A stretch of DNA of 64,000 bases from Pseudidiomarina tainanensis (GTDB lineage Bacteria > Pseudomonadota > Gammaproteobacteria > Enterobacterales > Alteromonadaceae): positions 1,054,001 to 1,118,000 of the forward strand of contig NZ_PIQJ01000001.1 in NCBI RefSeq assembly GCF_004214835.1, given 5' to 3'. The notes beneath the pieces were generated by a model. It had not been told where the DNA came from, searched no databases, and saw only the letters and a program-made list of their open reading frames with translations. Within the stretch, counting starts at the first letter, position 1. Each line of letters begins with the position of its first letter. The position numbers were made by a program, and so were the translations under genes. This document shows, one piece after another, positions 28,907-41,044 of this stretch.

Positions 28907-31096
28907 GTGGTTTGGGTGCGCAGTACGCATGTTGATAAGCCAAATCAACATGGCGATTGGCTAGCAGAATTAGATTCAAAAGAACGCTGCGCACAACTGC
29001 GCGAACACGCTGAGCGGCTAAAACTGATTTGTGAACGTGCGAAACAGCCCCAACTGCTGGTGAAAGGTGAAGAGATGGTTGAGATCCTTATCGGTCTCAA
29101 TCTCGATCAAGAATCGCTTGTTGCCGCTTTATATAGTCCCGCATTTGAAGCGCAATTGATTGACTTAGAAGAAGCGCAACAGTGGGGCGGCAAGAGTTTG
29201 CCGATTCTGCTGGAAGCGGTTCAGCAAATGCAAACCATCAGCGCCTTACAACACTTCCAGCATGGTAAACCCAGCTTAGTTCAGATTGATAATGTGCGGC
29301 GCATGCTACTTGCTATGGTCACTGATGTGCGCGCCGTGCTCATCAAGTTGGCCGAGCGTATCTGTTTTTTACGCGAAGTGAAAACGCTGGATGAAGAAAC
29401 TCGTGTTTTAGTTGCGAAAGAATGTAATGAGATTTATGCCCCGTTAGCGAATCGGCTTGGTATCGGTCAGTTAAAATGGGAGCTTGAGGATTTAGCCTTT
29501 CGCTATTTACATCCGAGCACCTATAAAACAATCGCCACACAGTTGCACGAACGACGCATTGATCGGGAAACTTACATAACTGATTTTGTGCAAAGCTTAC
29601 AGCAGGCATTGGATAATGAAGGTGTGAAGGCCACTGTTTATGGGCGGCCGAAACATATTTATTCCATTTGGCGTAAGATGCAGAAGAAGCATCTTAGCTT
29701 TGAGCAACTCTATGATATCCGTGCCGTACGCATCATTACCGATTCACTCAAAGATTGTTATGCCGCTTTAGGTGTCGTCCATAGTTTATGGCGCCATATT
29801 GGGTCTGAATTTGATGATTATATTGCCACTCCTAAGGCAAATGGCTATCAGTCGATTCATACCGTTGTATTAGGCCCACAAGAAAAGCATGTCGAGATTC
29901 AAATTCGAACGCAAGCGATGCACGATGATGCGGAGCTCGGGGTAGCTGCGCATTGGATGTACAAAGAAGGTACAAGCGCTGGTAAAGGTTCAGGATTTGA
30001 AGAGAAAATTGCTTGGTTGCGTAAGTTACTGGCATGGCACGATGACATGGCTGGCAATGACGGGTTAGTCGATGAAATTCGCTCGCAAGTATTTGAAGAC
30101 CGAGTTTATGTTTTTACGCCGAAAGGTGAAGTGATTGATTTACCGGCTGGCGCGACACCGCTCGATTTCGCTTATTATATTCATTCGCAAGTTGGTCACC
30201 GTTGCGTGGGAGCGAAAGTAGATGGACATATTGTGCCGTTTACTTATCAATTGAAAAACGGCGAACGAGTCGAAATACTGACCCAAAAAAATGCGCAACC
30301 ACGGCGTGATTGGCTTAATCCAGCAAGCGGTTATTTGCAGACCGCTCGTGCCCGTAGCAAGGTGATCACTTATTTTAAAAAGCTCGATCGCGATAAAAAC
30401 TTAAAAGCCGGTAAAGAATTACTCGAGACCGAGCTCGCCAAACATAACGTTCCATTAGCGCAGGCCGAAAGCGTGTTAGAACGCTTTAATATGATGCATT
30501 TAGATGATTTGTTAGCCGCTATTGGTGCAGGTGATGTACGTCTGCAGCAGGTTGTGAATCAATTGCGACCAGAAACCGATAGTGCTGCTGAGCGCATTGA
30601 ACGGTTAACTGCGCGCAAGACGAAACCCACGCGCAGTGGCAAACAAAGTGATGTCACCGTTGAGGGTATCGGCAACTTGTTAGTGCAGTTTGCCAAATGT
30701 TGTCAGCCTGTGCCTGGTGATTCAATTTTAGGATTTGTAACGCAGGGGCGCGGGGTATCGGTACATCGAACCGATTGCGAGCAACTGAAACATTTGCTTG
30801 AGCAACATCCTGAACGTGCTTTGGAAGTGAGTTGGAGCCAAGCGAAACGTGGTAATTATCGCGTTAACTTGCGTATTGATGCGGATGATCATCAAGGGTT
30901 GTTACATGACATTACGAGCGTGCTTGCTAATGAAAAGGTCAACGTGGCGCAACTTGATTCGCGTTTAGATACCAACACTCGTCAAGCTTTTGTCACCGTC
31001 GGTATTATAGTTGCTGACGCCGATGACGTGCAGCGTTTGCTGAGCCGTCTCGGTCAATTAAAAGGAATTCATAAGGTAGTAAGGGTGACACAATGA
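28907..31096 (+). CDS. relA: (p)ppGpp synthetase RelA
   Basis: A 729-residue ribosome-dependent stringent-response enzyme. The N-terminal hydrolase-like domain lacks the HD metal motif (ALYSPAF where SpoT has an HD), so it is expected to be synthesis-only. The synthetase domain has YGRPKHIYSIWRKM and the acidic EFDDY motif characteristic of RelA rather than SpoT; then TGS (VYVFTPKGEVIDLPAGATP), zinc-finger-like (CCQPVPGD) and ACT domains. GTG start at 28907. Followed by mazG with a four-base overlap. Confidence 0.96.
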   Translation: MVWVRSTHVDKPNQHGDWLAELDSKERCAQLREHAERLKLICERAKQPQLLVKGEEMVEILIGLNLDQESLVAALYSPAFEAQLIDLEEAQQWGGKSLPILLEAVQQMQTISALQHFQHGKPSLVQIDNVRRMLLAMVTDVRAVLIKLAERICFLREVKTLDEETRVLVAKECNEIYAPLANRLGIGQLKWELEDLAFRYLHPSTYKTIATQLHERRIDRETYITDFVQSLQQALDNEGVKATVYGRPKHIYSIWRKMQKKHLSFEQLYDIRAVRIITDSLKDCYAALGVVHSLWRHIGSEFDDYIATPKANGYQSIHTVVLGPQEKHVEIQIRTQAMHDDAELGVAAHWMYKEGTSAGKGSGFEEKIAWLRKLLAWHDDMAGNDGLVDEIRSQVFEDRVYVFTPKGEVIDLPAGATPLDFAYYIHSQVGHRCVGAKVDGHIVPFTYQLKNGERVEILTQKNAQPRRDWLNPASGYLQTARARSKVITYFKKLDRDKNLKAGKELLETELAKHNVPLAQAESVLERFNMMHLDDLLAAIGAGDVRLQQVVNQLRPETDSAAERIERLTARKTKPTRSGKQSDVTVEGIGNLLVQFAKCCQPVPGDSILGFVTQGRGVSVHRTDCEQLKHLLEQHPERALEVSWSQAKRGNYRVNLRIDADDHQGLLHDITSVLANEKVNVAQLDSRLDTNTRQAFVTVGIIVADADDVQRLLSRLGQLKGIHKVVRVTQ

Positions 31097-31908
31097 CGAA
31101 TTCACTGAGCCAAACAGAAAATTTCTCCGGCGTTGCTGCGTTATTGGAAGTAATGCGTCGTTTACGCGACCCTAAAAACGGTTGCCCGTGGGATTTGAAG
31201 CAATCGATGACCAGTTTAATTCCCTATACTATCGAAGAGGCTTATGAAGTTGCTGCCGCTATCACTGAAGGCAACAGTGCCGAGATTAAGGATGAACTGG
31301 GAGATTTGTTATTTCAGGTAGTGTTTTATACGCAACTGACCACAGAGCAACAGCAGTTTACTTTCGATGAAGTTGCGCAGCAAACGGCGGACAAGTTGAT
31401 TCGACGCCACCCGCATGTTTTCGGTGACAGCACGACGCAAACCGATGAAGAGATAAAAGCACAGTGGGAGCAAATTAAAGCAGAGGAACGCGCTAAAAAA
31501 GGTGAGCAAGACAGTGTTTTTAACGGTATACCAGATAATTTGCCGAGTATTCTACTAGCTCTCAAGCTACAAAAACGCGCTGCCAATGTTGGCTTTGATT
31601 GGCCTACAATCCAACCGGTGCTGGCTAAAATCCGTGAAGAAATAGCCGAAGTTGAAGAGGAACTTGCACGCAGTGAACGCGATCAAACCGCGCTTGAAGC
31701 GGAGATTGGCGATGTGTTATTTGCGGTAGTGAATTTAGCCCGCCACGCACAAGTTAATCCAGAGCATGCGTTGCGGCGAACTAATCTGAAATTTAAACAA
31801 CGTTTTCAAGCGATTGAACAACGTTTGCGTGAATTAAATAAACATCCAGAGGAACTGAATCTGGATGAACTTGAAAGCCATTGGCAAGCAGTGAAGGCCA
31901 AAGATTGA
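31093..31908 (+). CDS. mazG: Nucleoside triphosphate pyrophosphohydrolase MazG
   Basis: A 271-residue two-domain all-alpha NTP pyrophosphatase. First domain with DPKNGCPWDLKQ and the EExxE metal motif in EEAYEV..DELGDLLFQVVFY; second domain repeats the pattern in EEIAEVEEEL and EIGDVLFAVVNLARH. In E. coli MazG lowers cellular (p)ppGpp, consistent with coupling to relA. In the 146-bp gap to pyrG is a short inverted repeat (GACAAT 31957-31962, ATTGTC 31973-31978). Confidence 0.95.
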   Translation: MTNSLSQTENFSGVAALLEVMRRLRDPKNGCPWDLKQSMTSLIPYTIEEAYEVAAAITEGNSAEIKDELGDLLFQVVFYTQLTTEQQQFTFDEVAQQTADKLIRRHPHVFGDSTTQTDEEIKAQWEQIKAEERAKKGEQDSVFNGIPDNLPSILLALKLQKRAANVGFDWPTIQPVLAKIREEIAEVEEELARSERDQTALEAEIGDVLFAVVNLARHAQVNPEHALRRTNLKFKQRFQAIEQRLRELNKHPEELNLDELESHWQAVKAKD

Positions 31909-31973
31909 TTGGTTGATTGAGTTGACGGGTTGGTGTCAGCAGGGGCAAATGTTACTGACAATGCGATTTTAAA

Positions 31974-32002
31974 TTGTCGGCAAGCGATGCTTCAGGTATA
32001 CT
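31974..32002 (+). promoter_or_regulatory. Promoter of pyrG-eno
   Basis: TTGTCG (31974-31979), an exact 17-base spacer, and TATACT (31997-32002), 53 bases before the pyrG ATG. The leader then contains a small stem AACCT/AGGTT close to the start codon. Confidence 0.75.
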
Positions 32003-32039
32003 GTTTTCCCGTCTTGAAGCAAATCCCTTTTTAACCTGA

Positions 32040-33692
<1,653 letters not shown>

Positions 33693-33717
33693 GCGTTGCG
33701 TGTATTAACAGGAGTAG

Positions 33718-35025
<1,308 letters not shown>

Positions 35026-35043
35026 GCTGAGCTGGTCACAGTT

Positions 35044-35670
35044 GTGACACATCAAAGTGATATTTTTCAGCAGCTCACATCTACCAACGCGGTAGGTGTG
35101 AGCTCTGCTGTTTTTGCAGAGCTGTGCATGGCGCTGTATGAGCGCGAATTGAAACAACTTGCGCAACAGCCGCAAGCTTCAATATCACTGCTACAAAGGC
35201 GCTTACAAAGTCTGCCGTATCATGTCAAAAACGCCGCTCAAGGCATGTTAGAAAGCGATGCACCGTACACACTTGATGTGCAGAATGCGAGTTGGCAAGC
35301 TCCGCAAAAACGTCAGCTGAGTATTAGTGCAACTCAACCAAGCAAACTGCAGCGTTGGCTAAGACATTCGGCACGTTTAGGCGACACTGTTCCGATTGTT
35401 GATTTGCGATTGCCACTGCAACAAGTTCGTCTCGACTCCATTGATCGTATTGACCACGAGCAACAGCGCGTGCACTGTAATATGCACGGTTGGTTTTCTT
35501 TCCAAGGGGAATGTTTAGAGCCAGACGGAGAGTTGCTGCATCTCGTTCGCCCAGATAACTCAAATTTGGCTCCAGCCTTTTGCGGTCACCAGTGGAATCA
35601 CAAAGGCCGTATTGACCCGCGCACGTTGTCGCTACGTGAAGTGTTATTGGCAACCACTGTTGAATTTTAA
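35044..35670 (+). CDS. Unrecognised protein downstream of enolase
   Basis: 208 residues from GTG 35044, or 180 from ATG 35128. I do not recognise a family. The N-terminal third is helical and Gln/Leu-rich (YERELKQLAQQPQ, SLLQRRLQSL); the middle looks like beta strands with Trp (NASWQAPQKRQLSISA); the end has HGWFSFQGECLEPDGEL and CGHQWNHKGRIDPRTLSLREVLL. No signal peptide or membrane segment. The choice of start matters because a strong terminator-like hairpin (35068-35115) lies between the two candidate starts; neither has a good ribosome binding site. The stop overlaps the convergent TSUP gene by four bases. Confidence 0.62.
   Translation: MTHQSDIFQQLTSTNAVGVSSAVFAELCMALYERELKQLAQQPQASISLLQRRLQSLPYHVKNAAQGMLESDAPYTLDVQNASWQAPQKRQLSISATQPSKLQRWLRHSARLGDTVPIVDLRLPLQQVRLDSIDRIDHEQQRVHCNMHGWFSFQGECLEPDGELLHLVRPDNSNLAPAFCGHQWNHKGRIDPRTLSLREVLLATTVEF
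35068..35115 (+). terminator. Strong terminator-like hairpin after enolase, with overlapping alternative stem
   Basis: CAGCAG (35068-35073) pairs with CTGCTG (35105-35110) and CTCACATCTACC (35074-35085) with GGTAGGTGTGAG (35091-35102), with one G-U pair, a two-base bulge (35103-35104) and loop AACGC; five T follow (35111-35115). That is an 18-bp stem plus T-tract, a plausible enolase terminator. A second perfect stem, AGCTCTGC (35101-35108) with GCAGAGCT (35116-35123), uses the same bases and cannot form at the same time, so the region could also be an attenuator for the next gene. Confidence 0.7.
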
Positions 35671-36392
35671 GCGTTCCAAGCGCCCACAAAAGCAATCAAG
35701 CCGGCAATTATCACGAGAAGCAGACTGATTTTACGAAACAGCTGTTCTGATAACTTGTCACTAATGCGATGCCCCAGCCAAGCACCACCGATAGCGCCGA
35801 TGAGCAGGCAAATAACAATTGGGAAGTGATCTGCTTCATAGCGACGCTGAACGCCAAACGACACAATATTTGTGAGTGCCAGAGCCCAGAAAAACACGGT
35901 GAGGGTGGCACGAAAGGCAATACGATCGAGCCCATTGCCGGTGAGAAATAAAACGACGGGTGGACCGCCTAAGGTTAATGCGCCGTTACTAAAACCAGCT
36001 AATAACCCACTAAAGCTTTGTAGAGTTGGGGTGCTCCGGTGCTTGAATTGCACCCCAAACCAAAATAATGCCGCAACACTAATTACTAGTACAGCCATGC
36101 CCATTTGCAACCAATCAAGACGAATATGGTTAAGCAGCCAGTTACCAACTAAAGTACCGATAATGCCAGTGGCTAGCAACCAACGCCATTGCTGAATGCG
36201 TACCGCATGACGAAGCATCCAAGCAAGGTAGGTTGCCATGGCAAAATTAATAATTGATAAGGTTGGTGTGATCACGCTTAAGGGCAACAGTAAGGTCAAT
36301 AGAGGGACGGCAATTAAGCCTGAACCGAAGCCAGTAATACCTTGTAAACACGCGCCAACAAAAATAATCAACGTGATCAGTGTGTAATCCAT
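35667..36392 (-). CDS. TSUP (TauE/SafE) family permease
   Basis: A 241-residue integral membrane protein with about seven to eight hydrophobic helices. The family segment FVGACLQGITGFGSGLIAVP near the N-terminus and NGALTLGGPPVVLFLTGNG in the middle mark the TSUP group, whose known members move sulfite, sulfoacetate or other organosulfur anions. Substrate unknown. ATG at 36392 preferred; an in-frame TTG at 36398 adds two residues. Divergent from ftsB, convergent with the unrecognised gene. Confidence 0.88.
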   Translation of the reverse strand: MDYTLITLIIFVGACLQGITGFGSGLIAVPLLTLLLPLSVITPTLSIINFAMATYLAWMLRHAVRIQQWRWLLATGIIGTLVGNWLLNHIRLDWLQMGMAVLVISVAALFWFGVQFKHRSTPTLQSFSGLLAGFSNGALTLGGPPVVLFLTGNGLDRIAFRATLTVFFWALALTNIVSFGVQRRYEADHFPIVICLLIGAIGGAWLGHRISDKLSEQLFRKISLLLVIIAGLIAFVGAWNA

Positions 36393-36417
36393 AGACAAAG
36401 ACGCTCTCGATTAATCG

Positions 36418-36446
36418 TTGGGCTTTATGATAAAGGTCGATATACT
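36418..36446 (+). promoter_or_regulatory. Promoter of the ftsB-ispD operon
   Basis: TTGGGC (36418-36423), 17-base spacer, TATACT (36441-36446), 54 bases before the ftsB ATG. A perfect 12-bp palindrome, AGCAGTACTGCT (36447-36458), begins directly after the -10 and covers the expected transcription start. Confidence 0.6.
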
Positions 36447-36458
36447 AGCAGTACTGCT
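36447..36458. promoter_or_regulatory. 12-bp palindrome at the ftsB transcription start
   Basis: AGCAGTACTGCT is a perfect inverted repeat lying immediately downstream of a -10 element and within the divergent TSUP/ftsB gap. The position would suit a repressor operator. No known regulator is assigned. Confidence 0.45.
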
Positions 36459-36500
36459 GCAATTATTTATAATAACGAACAACAGCAATTGGGGACAGCT

Positions 36501-36788
36501 ATGCGATTATTGAAACTCATCTTTATTGTCGCTTTGATTGCGCTGCAATATCGGCTGTGGTTCGGTAAAAACAGCTTACCAGATTATTGGCATTTGCAGT
36601 CAGACGTGGTGCGACAAGCTGAAACCAATACACGATTAATGCAGCGCAACCAGGTACTCGCGGCAGATATCGCTGATTTACGTGAAGGGCAGGTTGCACT
36701 TGAAGAGCGCGCTCGTAACGAACTTGGTTTAATCAAGCGGCATGAAACGTTTTTTCGCATAGTGCCTGTAAAACAACCAACCAACTAA
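36501..36788 (+). CDS. ftsB: Cell division protein FtsB
   Basis: A 95-residue bitopic divisome protein that forms the FtsQLB complex. N-terminal membrane segment (residues 3-20, LLKLIFIVALIALQYRLW), then a leucine-zipper-like coiled coil (about 28-68) and the GLIKRHETFFRIV ending. ATG at 36501 gives the family N-terminus; an upstream TTG adds four residues without support. Followed by ispD six bases later, as in E. coli. Confidence 0.94.
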   Translation: MRLLKLIFIVALIALQYRLWFGKNSLPDYWHLQSDVVRQAETNTRLMQRNQVLAADIADLREGQVALEERARNELGLIKRHETFFRIVPVKQPTN

Positions 36789-36793
36789 TAGAC

Positions 36794-37501
36794 ATGATGC
36801 AGAACCAGATTCGGATTGCCGCGGTGATTCCTGCTGCCGGTATTGGCAGCCGCATGGGCTTGACTGAACCCAAACAATATCTTCACATTGCCGGTAAAAC
36901 CGTTCTTGAGCATAGTGTTGCTGCGGTAGCCGCTGATCCGCGGGTTGAAGCCATTTATATTGCGGTTGCGGCAAATGATACGTGGATTAAAACGTTAAAC
37001 TTTACTGAGCGCTGCCCGGTGCGTTTGGTGGTGGGTGGCGCTAGTCGAGCAAGTTCAGTCTATGCCGGCGTCAGTGCTGCAAAAACGGATGGCTTTGCCT
37101 GGGTACTGGTGCACGATGCGGCGCGTCCGTGTTTGCAATCCGACGAGCTCAAAGCTGTTATTGATGCGGGCGTTACGCATGAAGATGGCGCTATTTTAGC
37201 GCTCCCCATTGCCGATACCATCAAACAAGCGCAAGCCTCAGGGCCACAGGATATCGCTCAAAGTATTCCGCGCGACAGGCTTTGGCGAGCATTAACTCCG
37301 CAAGTGTTTAACACGGTACAGCTGAGCAATGCGTTAACCAAACTTGGGGTCGACAACGCAGCCATTACCGACGAAGCGTCAGCAATTGAATTAACTGGCG
37401 GGCATCCTAAGTTAGTGGTGGGGCGGCAAACGAACATTAAAATTACGCAGCCGGGCGATGAACAGCTGGCTGCAAGCTTTATTGCTCTTATGAAACAGTA
37501 A
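36794..37501 (+). CDS. ispD: 2-C-methyl-D-erythritol 4-phosphate cytidylyltransferase
   Basis: A 235-residue MEP-pathway enzyme making CDP-methylerythritol for isoprenoids. N-terminal CTP loop AVIPAAGIGSRMG, active VLVHDAARPCL, and TPQVF segment are all present. A second ATG directly follows the first (36797). Sits between ftsB and ispF, the usual order. Confidence 0.96.
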   Translation: MMQNQIRIAAVIPAAGIGSRMGLTEPKQYLHIAGKTVLEHSVAAVAADPRVEAIYIAVAANDTWIKTLNFTERCPVRLVVGGASRASSVYAGVSAAKTDGFAWVLVHDAARPCLQSDELKAVIDAGVTHEDGAILALPIADTIKQAQASGPQDIAQSIPRDRLWRALTPQVFNTVQLSNALTKLGVDNAAITDEASAIELTGGHPKLVVGRQTNIKITQPGDEQLAASFIALMKQ

Positions 37502-37528
37502 CGGCAAACAAAGGATAAAGGAGAAAGC

Positions 37529-38014
37529 ATGCGAATCGGGCACGGCTATGATGTGCATAAATTTGGTGGCGAAGGGCCGTTAACACTCGGCGGGATTCAG
37601 GTCCCGTATGAACAAGGTTTGCTTGCGCACTCCGACGGTGATGTGATTTTGCATGCGGTGGCTGATGCACTGCTTGGTGCTGTTGCTTTAGGCGATATTG
37701 GTCAACATTTCCCCGACACCGACGCGCGATATGCCGGCGCTGACAGTGGTCAATTACTCCAACATGTATACAAACTGGTACAAGAACAAGGTTTTGAATT
37801 AGGTAACCTTGACGTTACGGTGGTTGCGCAAGCCCCTAAATTAGCAGCCCATATTCCAGCCATGCGTGAGCGTATTGCCAGCTTATTAGCTACCCCAGTA
37901 AGTCATATTAACGTCAAGGCAACCACCACCGAGAAGCTCGGCTTTGTTGGTCGCAAAGAAGGCATTGCCTGCCATGCTGTCGTACTCGTGATGCCGAGCG
38001 TTGCCCGTGACTGA
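37529..38014 (+). CDS. ispF: 2-C-methyl-D-erythritol 2,4-cyclodiphosphate synthase
   Basis: A 161-residue trimeric MEP-pathway enzyme. Zinc ligands in [11 protein letters not shown] (Asp8, His10) and [11 protein letters not shown] (His about 42), and the [13 protein letters not shown] phosphate loop are intact. Good AAGGAG before ATG 37529. Overlaps truD by 14 bases. Confidence 0.97.
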   Translation: MRIGHGYDVHKFGGEGPLTLGGIQVPYEQGLLAHSDGDVILHAVADALLGAVALGDIGQHFPDTDARYAGADSGQLLQHVYKLVQEQGFELGNLDVTVVAQAPKLAAHIPAMRERIASLLATPVSHINVKATTTEKLGFVGRKEGIACHAVVLVMPSVARD

Positions 38015-39077
38015 AGCGTATCTCCATGGAATACCGTTGTGTCACGGCCAATTTAAAGCCTCAGCTGAGGATTTTCAGGTTACCGAACTGTTAGAGTTGC
38101 CGGTTACCGAGGCCAGTCAACAAGTTGGCGAACATCAGTGGCTATGGGTCAAGAAAACTGGCGCGAATACCGCGTTTGTGGCAGGGCAAATAGCCAAATT
38201 TGCTGGCGTTAAAGAACGCGATGTTAGCTTTTCTGGCCTAAAAGATCGTCATGCAATAACTTTTCAATGGTTCTCAGTGCAGTTGCCTGGTCAGGCACTC
38301 TTGCCGTGGAACACCCTTGAACATCCTGAATTTGAGGTTCTGCAAGCGGCGCTGCAACCCAAAAAGCTGAAAATAGGGACGCACCGCGCCAATCATTTCG
38401 TATTAAAAATCAGACAAATCGATGACGCGGCAGCATTTGAAAAGCGCTGGCAACAGATTATAGAAACTGGCGTACCGAACTATTTCGGTGCGCAACGGTT
38501 TGGGCACAACGGTCAAAATATCGAGCAAGCCAAGCGTTGGTTTGGCGGCCAGCTGAAACGCCGACTCAACCGCAATCAAATGGGGCTGTACTTATCTGCC
38601 GCCCGGTCGTTTTTGTTTAACCAAGTGGTGAGTGAACGGATTACTCAGCAGCGGTTAACACCAGAAGTTGGCGATGCCGTTATGCTCCGTGGTAGCCAAT
38701 CGTTTTTCGTGGTAGAAGCGGTCGATGCAAGTTTGCTTGAGCGCTACTCGCAGGGTGATATTATGTTGACAGCACCGTTGCCAGGAAGCGACAAATGGGC
38801 GAGTTCCGGTGCCATTGCAGAATTTGAACAGGCGATTTGCCAGCAGCATCAGGACTTGATGAGTGGCTTAGTCAAGCAACGTGTTGATCATGCACGGCGC
38901 CCTCTATTACTGAAACTCCAAACGCCGCAGTTGCGCTGGTTAGCAGAGGATTGCGCCGAGCTCGAATTCACGTTACCGCGTGGCGCTTTTGCGACCAGCG
39001 TGTTACGTGAGCTCGTCCTTGAATTAAATAATGATTTGAGTAACGACCTAAATAGTGAATCAATACAAGGTAATTAA
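38001..39077 (+). CDS. truD: tRNA pseudouridine synthase D (U13)
   Basis: A 358-residue TruD-family pseudouridine synthase. Catalytic Asp lies in [17 protein letters not shown] (about residue 80); the [17 protein letters not shown] and [12 protein letters not shown] blocks are also typical. Start is TTG 38001 or GTG 38007, inside ispF, giving full family length; there is no ATG in the right place. Confidence 0.94.
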   Translation: MPVTEAYLHGIPLCHGQFKASAEDFQVTELLELPVTEASQQVGEHQWLWVKKTGANTAFVAGQIAKFAGVKERDVSFSGLKDRHAITFQWFSVQLPGQALLPWNTLEHPEFEVLQAALQPKKLKIGTHRANHFVLKIRQIDDAAAFEKRWQQIIETGVPNYFGAQRFGHNGQNIEQAKRWFGGQLKRRLNRNQMGLYLSAARSFLFNQVVSERITQQRLTPEVGDAVMLRGSQSFFVVEAVDASLLERYSQGDIMLTAPLPGSDKWASSGAIAEFEQAICQQHQDLMSGLVKQRVDHARRPLLLKLQTPQLRWLAEDCAELEFTLPRGAFATSVLRELVLELNNDLSNDLNSESIQGN

Positions 39078-39081
39078 ACCC

Positions 39082-39837
39082 ATGATGAAGTTGTTAGTTA
39101 GTAACGACGATGGTGTTCATGCTCCGGGCATCGAAGCACTCTATATGCGCTTAAAAGATATTGCCCAAGTGCGCGTTATTGCACCAGACAGAAATTGTAG
39201 TGGTGCGAGTAATTCATTAACGCTACACAATCCGCTACGAATGCAACGCTTACCGAATGGCTTTTATTCGCTTAACGGTACGCCAACCGATTGCGTTCAT
39301 CTCGGTACTAATTCGCCACTTGCTGATGATGTTGATTTGGTTGTATCCGGAATTAACGATGGCCCGAATATGGGCGATGACGTTCTGTATTCCGGTACTG
39401 TTGCTGCAGCGATGGAAGGGCGTTTCATGGGATTACCTGCTATTGCCGTCTCGATGGGTTCGCGTAGCGATGAGTTTTATGATACTGCCGCTTTGGTCGT
39501 TGCTAATATCGTGAACCGTATGGCTGATCAACCGTTACGCTTAGATACGATTTTAAACATTAATGTACCAGCGGTACCGTTTGAAGAGCTGAAAGGCTAT
39601 AAGGTTACCCGTCTGGGGCGTCGCCACCGCGCAGAAACCATGGTCCAGAGCAAAGATCCGTTCGGCCGTGACATTTTTTGGTATGGCCCGATTGGCGGTC
39701 ATCAAGATGATGCAGAAGGCACTGACTTTCATGCGGTGCGTGAAGGTTATGTTTCAATCACGCCACTGAGCTTAGATATGACCGCACGAAGTCACCAAGA
39801 CACGCTTTCTAACTGGTTAACGAAAACGACAACATGA
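39082..39837 (+). CDS. surE: 5'/3'-nucleotidase SurE
   Basis: A 251-residue survival protein that dephosphorylates nucleoside 5'- and 3'-monophosphates. Metal site [13 protein letters not shown] at the N-terminus, [17 protein letters not shown] and [21 protein letters not shown] segments. ATG 39082 (or 39085) puts the conserved start in place; an upstream GTG at 39055 would overlap truD and adds nine unrelated residues. Overlaps pcm by four bases. Confidence 0.95.
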   Translation: MMKLLVSNDDGVHAPGIEALYMRLKDIAQVRVIAPDRNCSGASNSLTLHNPLRMQRLPNGFYSLNGTPTDCVHLGTNSPLADDVDLVVSGINDGPNMGDDVLYSGTVAAAMEGRFMGLPAIAVSMGSRSDEFYDTAALVVANIVNRMADQPLRLDTILNINVPAVPFEELKGYKVTRLGRRHRAETMVQSKDPFGRDIFWYGPIGGHQDDAEGTDFHAVREGYVSITPLSLDMTARSHQDTLSNWLTKTTT

Positions 39838-40469
39838 TTCAGAATTTTCAAGGTATGGCGCGTAAGCTCGCTGACAAATTACGTGCTGAAGGGATTACCA
39901 ATGCGGCAGTACTCGATGTGATTCAATCGACACCGCGGCATTTATTTATGCCTGAATCATTAGCGCATAAAGCATACGAGAATACTGCTTTGCCGATTGG
40001 GCAAGGGCAAACCATTTCTCAACCGTTGATGGTTGCATCAATGACTCAGTTGTTAATGCAGCATCATTGCCAAAAAGTGTTAGAAATTGGTACAGGTAGT
40101 GGTTATCAGACGGCAATTTTGGCACAGTTGGTCAATCACGTGTATTCAGTTGAGCGTATTGCTGAATTGCAATATCAAGCCAAACGTCGTTTGAAGAAGC
40201 TTGATTTACACAATGTATCCATGCGCCATGGCGATGGTTGGCAGGGCTGGGCAAGTAAAGCGCCTTTTGATGGTATTATCGTGACAGCAGCGGCAAGCTC
40301 GATGCCAATGGAATTATTACAGCAATTGACTGATGGGGGGGTTATGGTGATTCCTGTCGGTACCACAATACAACGTTTAATTGTGGTGCGCCGTTTTGGC
40401 GACGAATTTGAGCAAAAGGAATTGGGTGAAGTGAAATTTGTACCGCTCGTACCTGGAGCGACCATATGA
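39834..40469 (+). CDS. pcm: Protein-L-isoaspartate O-methyltransferase
   Basis: A 211-residue SAM-dependent repair enzyme that methylates isoaspartyl residues. N-terminal [23 protein letters not shown] motif [18 protein letters not shown] and DGIIVTAAA. Located surE-pcm-yqaA-nlpD-rpoS, the standard stationary-phase cluster. Overlaps neighbours by four bases on both sides. Confidence 0.96.
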   Translation: MIQNFQGMARKLADKLRAEGITNAAVLDVIQSTPRHLFMPESLAHKAYENTALPIGQGQTISQPLMVASMTQLLMQHHCQKVLEIGTGSGYQTAILAQLVNHVYSVERIAELQYQAKRRLKKLDLHNVSMRHGDGWQGWASKAPFDGIIVTAAASSMPMELLQQLTDGGVMVIPVGTTIQRLIVVRRFGDEFEQKELGEVKFVPLVPGATI

Positions 40470-41044
40470 AAATCTTTGGTTGGCTCTATGACAAAGTATT
40501 AAGTTGGTCGCAGCATCGTCGTGCGCCAACTATTCTCGCCGGCTTGAGTTTCTCAGAATCGGTTATTTTCCCAATTCCACCCGATGTTATGTTAGCCCCA
40601 ATGGCGATGACACAACCGCAACGGGCTTGGCAATTTGCTTGGATTACGACCATTGCATCCGTGCTCGGTGGTATCGCCGGCTATTGGCTGGGTTATTTCT
40701 TATTTGACCCGGTGGTATTGCCACTGGTGGAGTGGGCTGGCTATGAGGATAAATTAGCACGCGTCACGGCGTGGTTTCACGCCTATGGGTTTTGGATTAT
40801 TTTCATTGCTGGCTTCTCACCGTTGCCGTATAAATTATTCACGGTTACTGGAGGCATGCTTAGTGTCGCGTTTATCCCCTTTGTGATGGGGTCAGTGATT
40901 AGTCGCGGGTTACGGTTTTTCCTTGTCGCATGGTTGTTAAAAACTGGCGGTCCGAAAATGGCTGTGCACTTGCGAACTTATGTTGATCGAATTGGTTGGG
41001 GGATGGTGATTGTGGCCATCATTGCCTATGTGTGGACGCGTTAA
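40466..41044 (+). CDS. yqaA: YqaA-like inner-membrane protein (VTT/DedA family)
   Basis: A 192-residue integral membrane protein of the VTT/DedA domain family with four to five hydrophobic segments. Conserved pieces include [26 protein letters not shown] and [16 protein letters not shown]. Found between pcm and nlpD in many gammaproteobacteria. Function unknown; DedA relatives affect membrane lipid transport and envelope integrity. Its last 17 bases overlap the start of nlpD. Confidence 0.88.
   Translation: MKIFGWLYDKVLSWSQHRRAPTILAGLSFSESVIFPIPPDVMLAPMAMTQPQRAWQFAWITTIASVLGGIAGYWLGYFLFDPVVLPLVEWAGYEDKLARVTAWFHAYGFWIIFIAGFSPLPYKLFTVTGGMLSVAFIPFVMGSVISRGLRFFLVAWLLKTGGPKMAVHLRTYVDRIGWGMVIVAIIAYVWTR

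Noticed and set aside
29080-29230. RelA lacking the HD motif as an inactivating mutation
   Set aside because: Loss of hydrolase residues is normal for RelA; synthetase motifs are intact.
31901-31935. Degenerate TTGATTGG-like repeats at the mazG end
   Set aside because: Only two loose copies, period not constant, and they do not match the heptad family.
35035-35048. GTCACA-GT-TGTGAC as a CRP site
   Set aside because: CRP half-sites would be TGTGA-N6-TCACA; here the order is inverted and the spacer is two bases.
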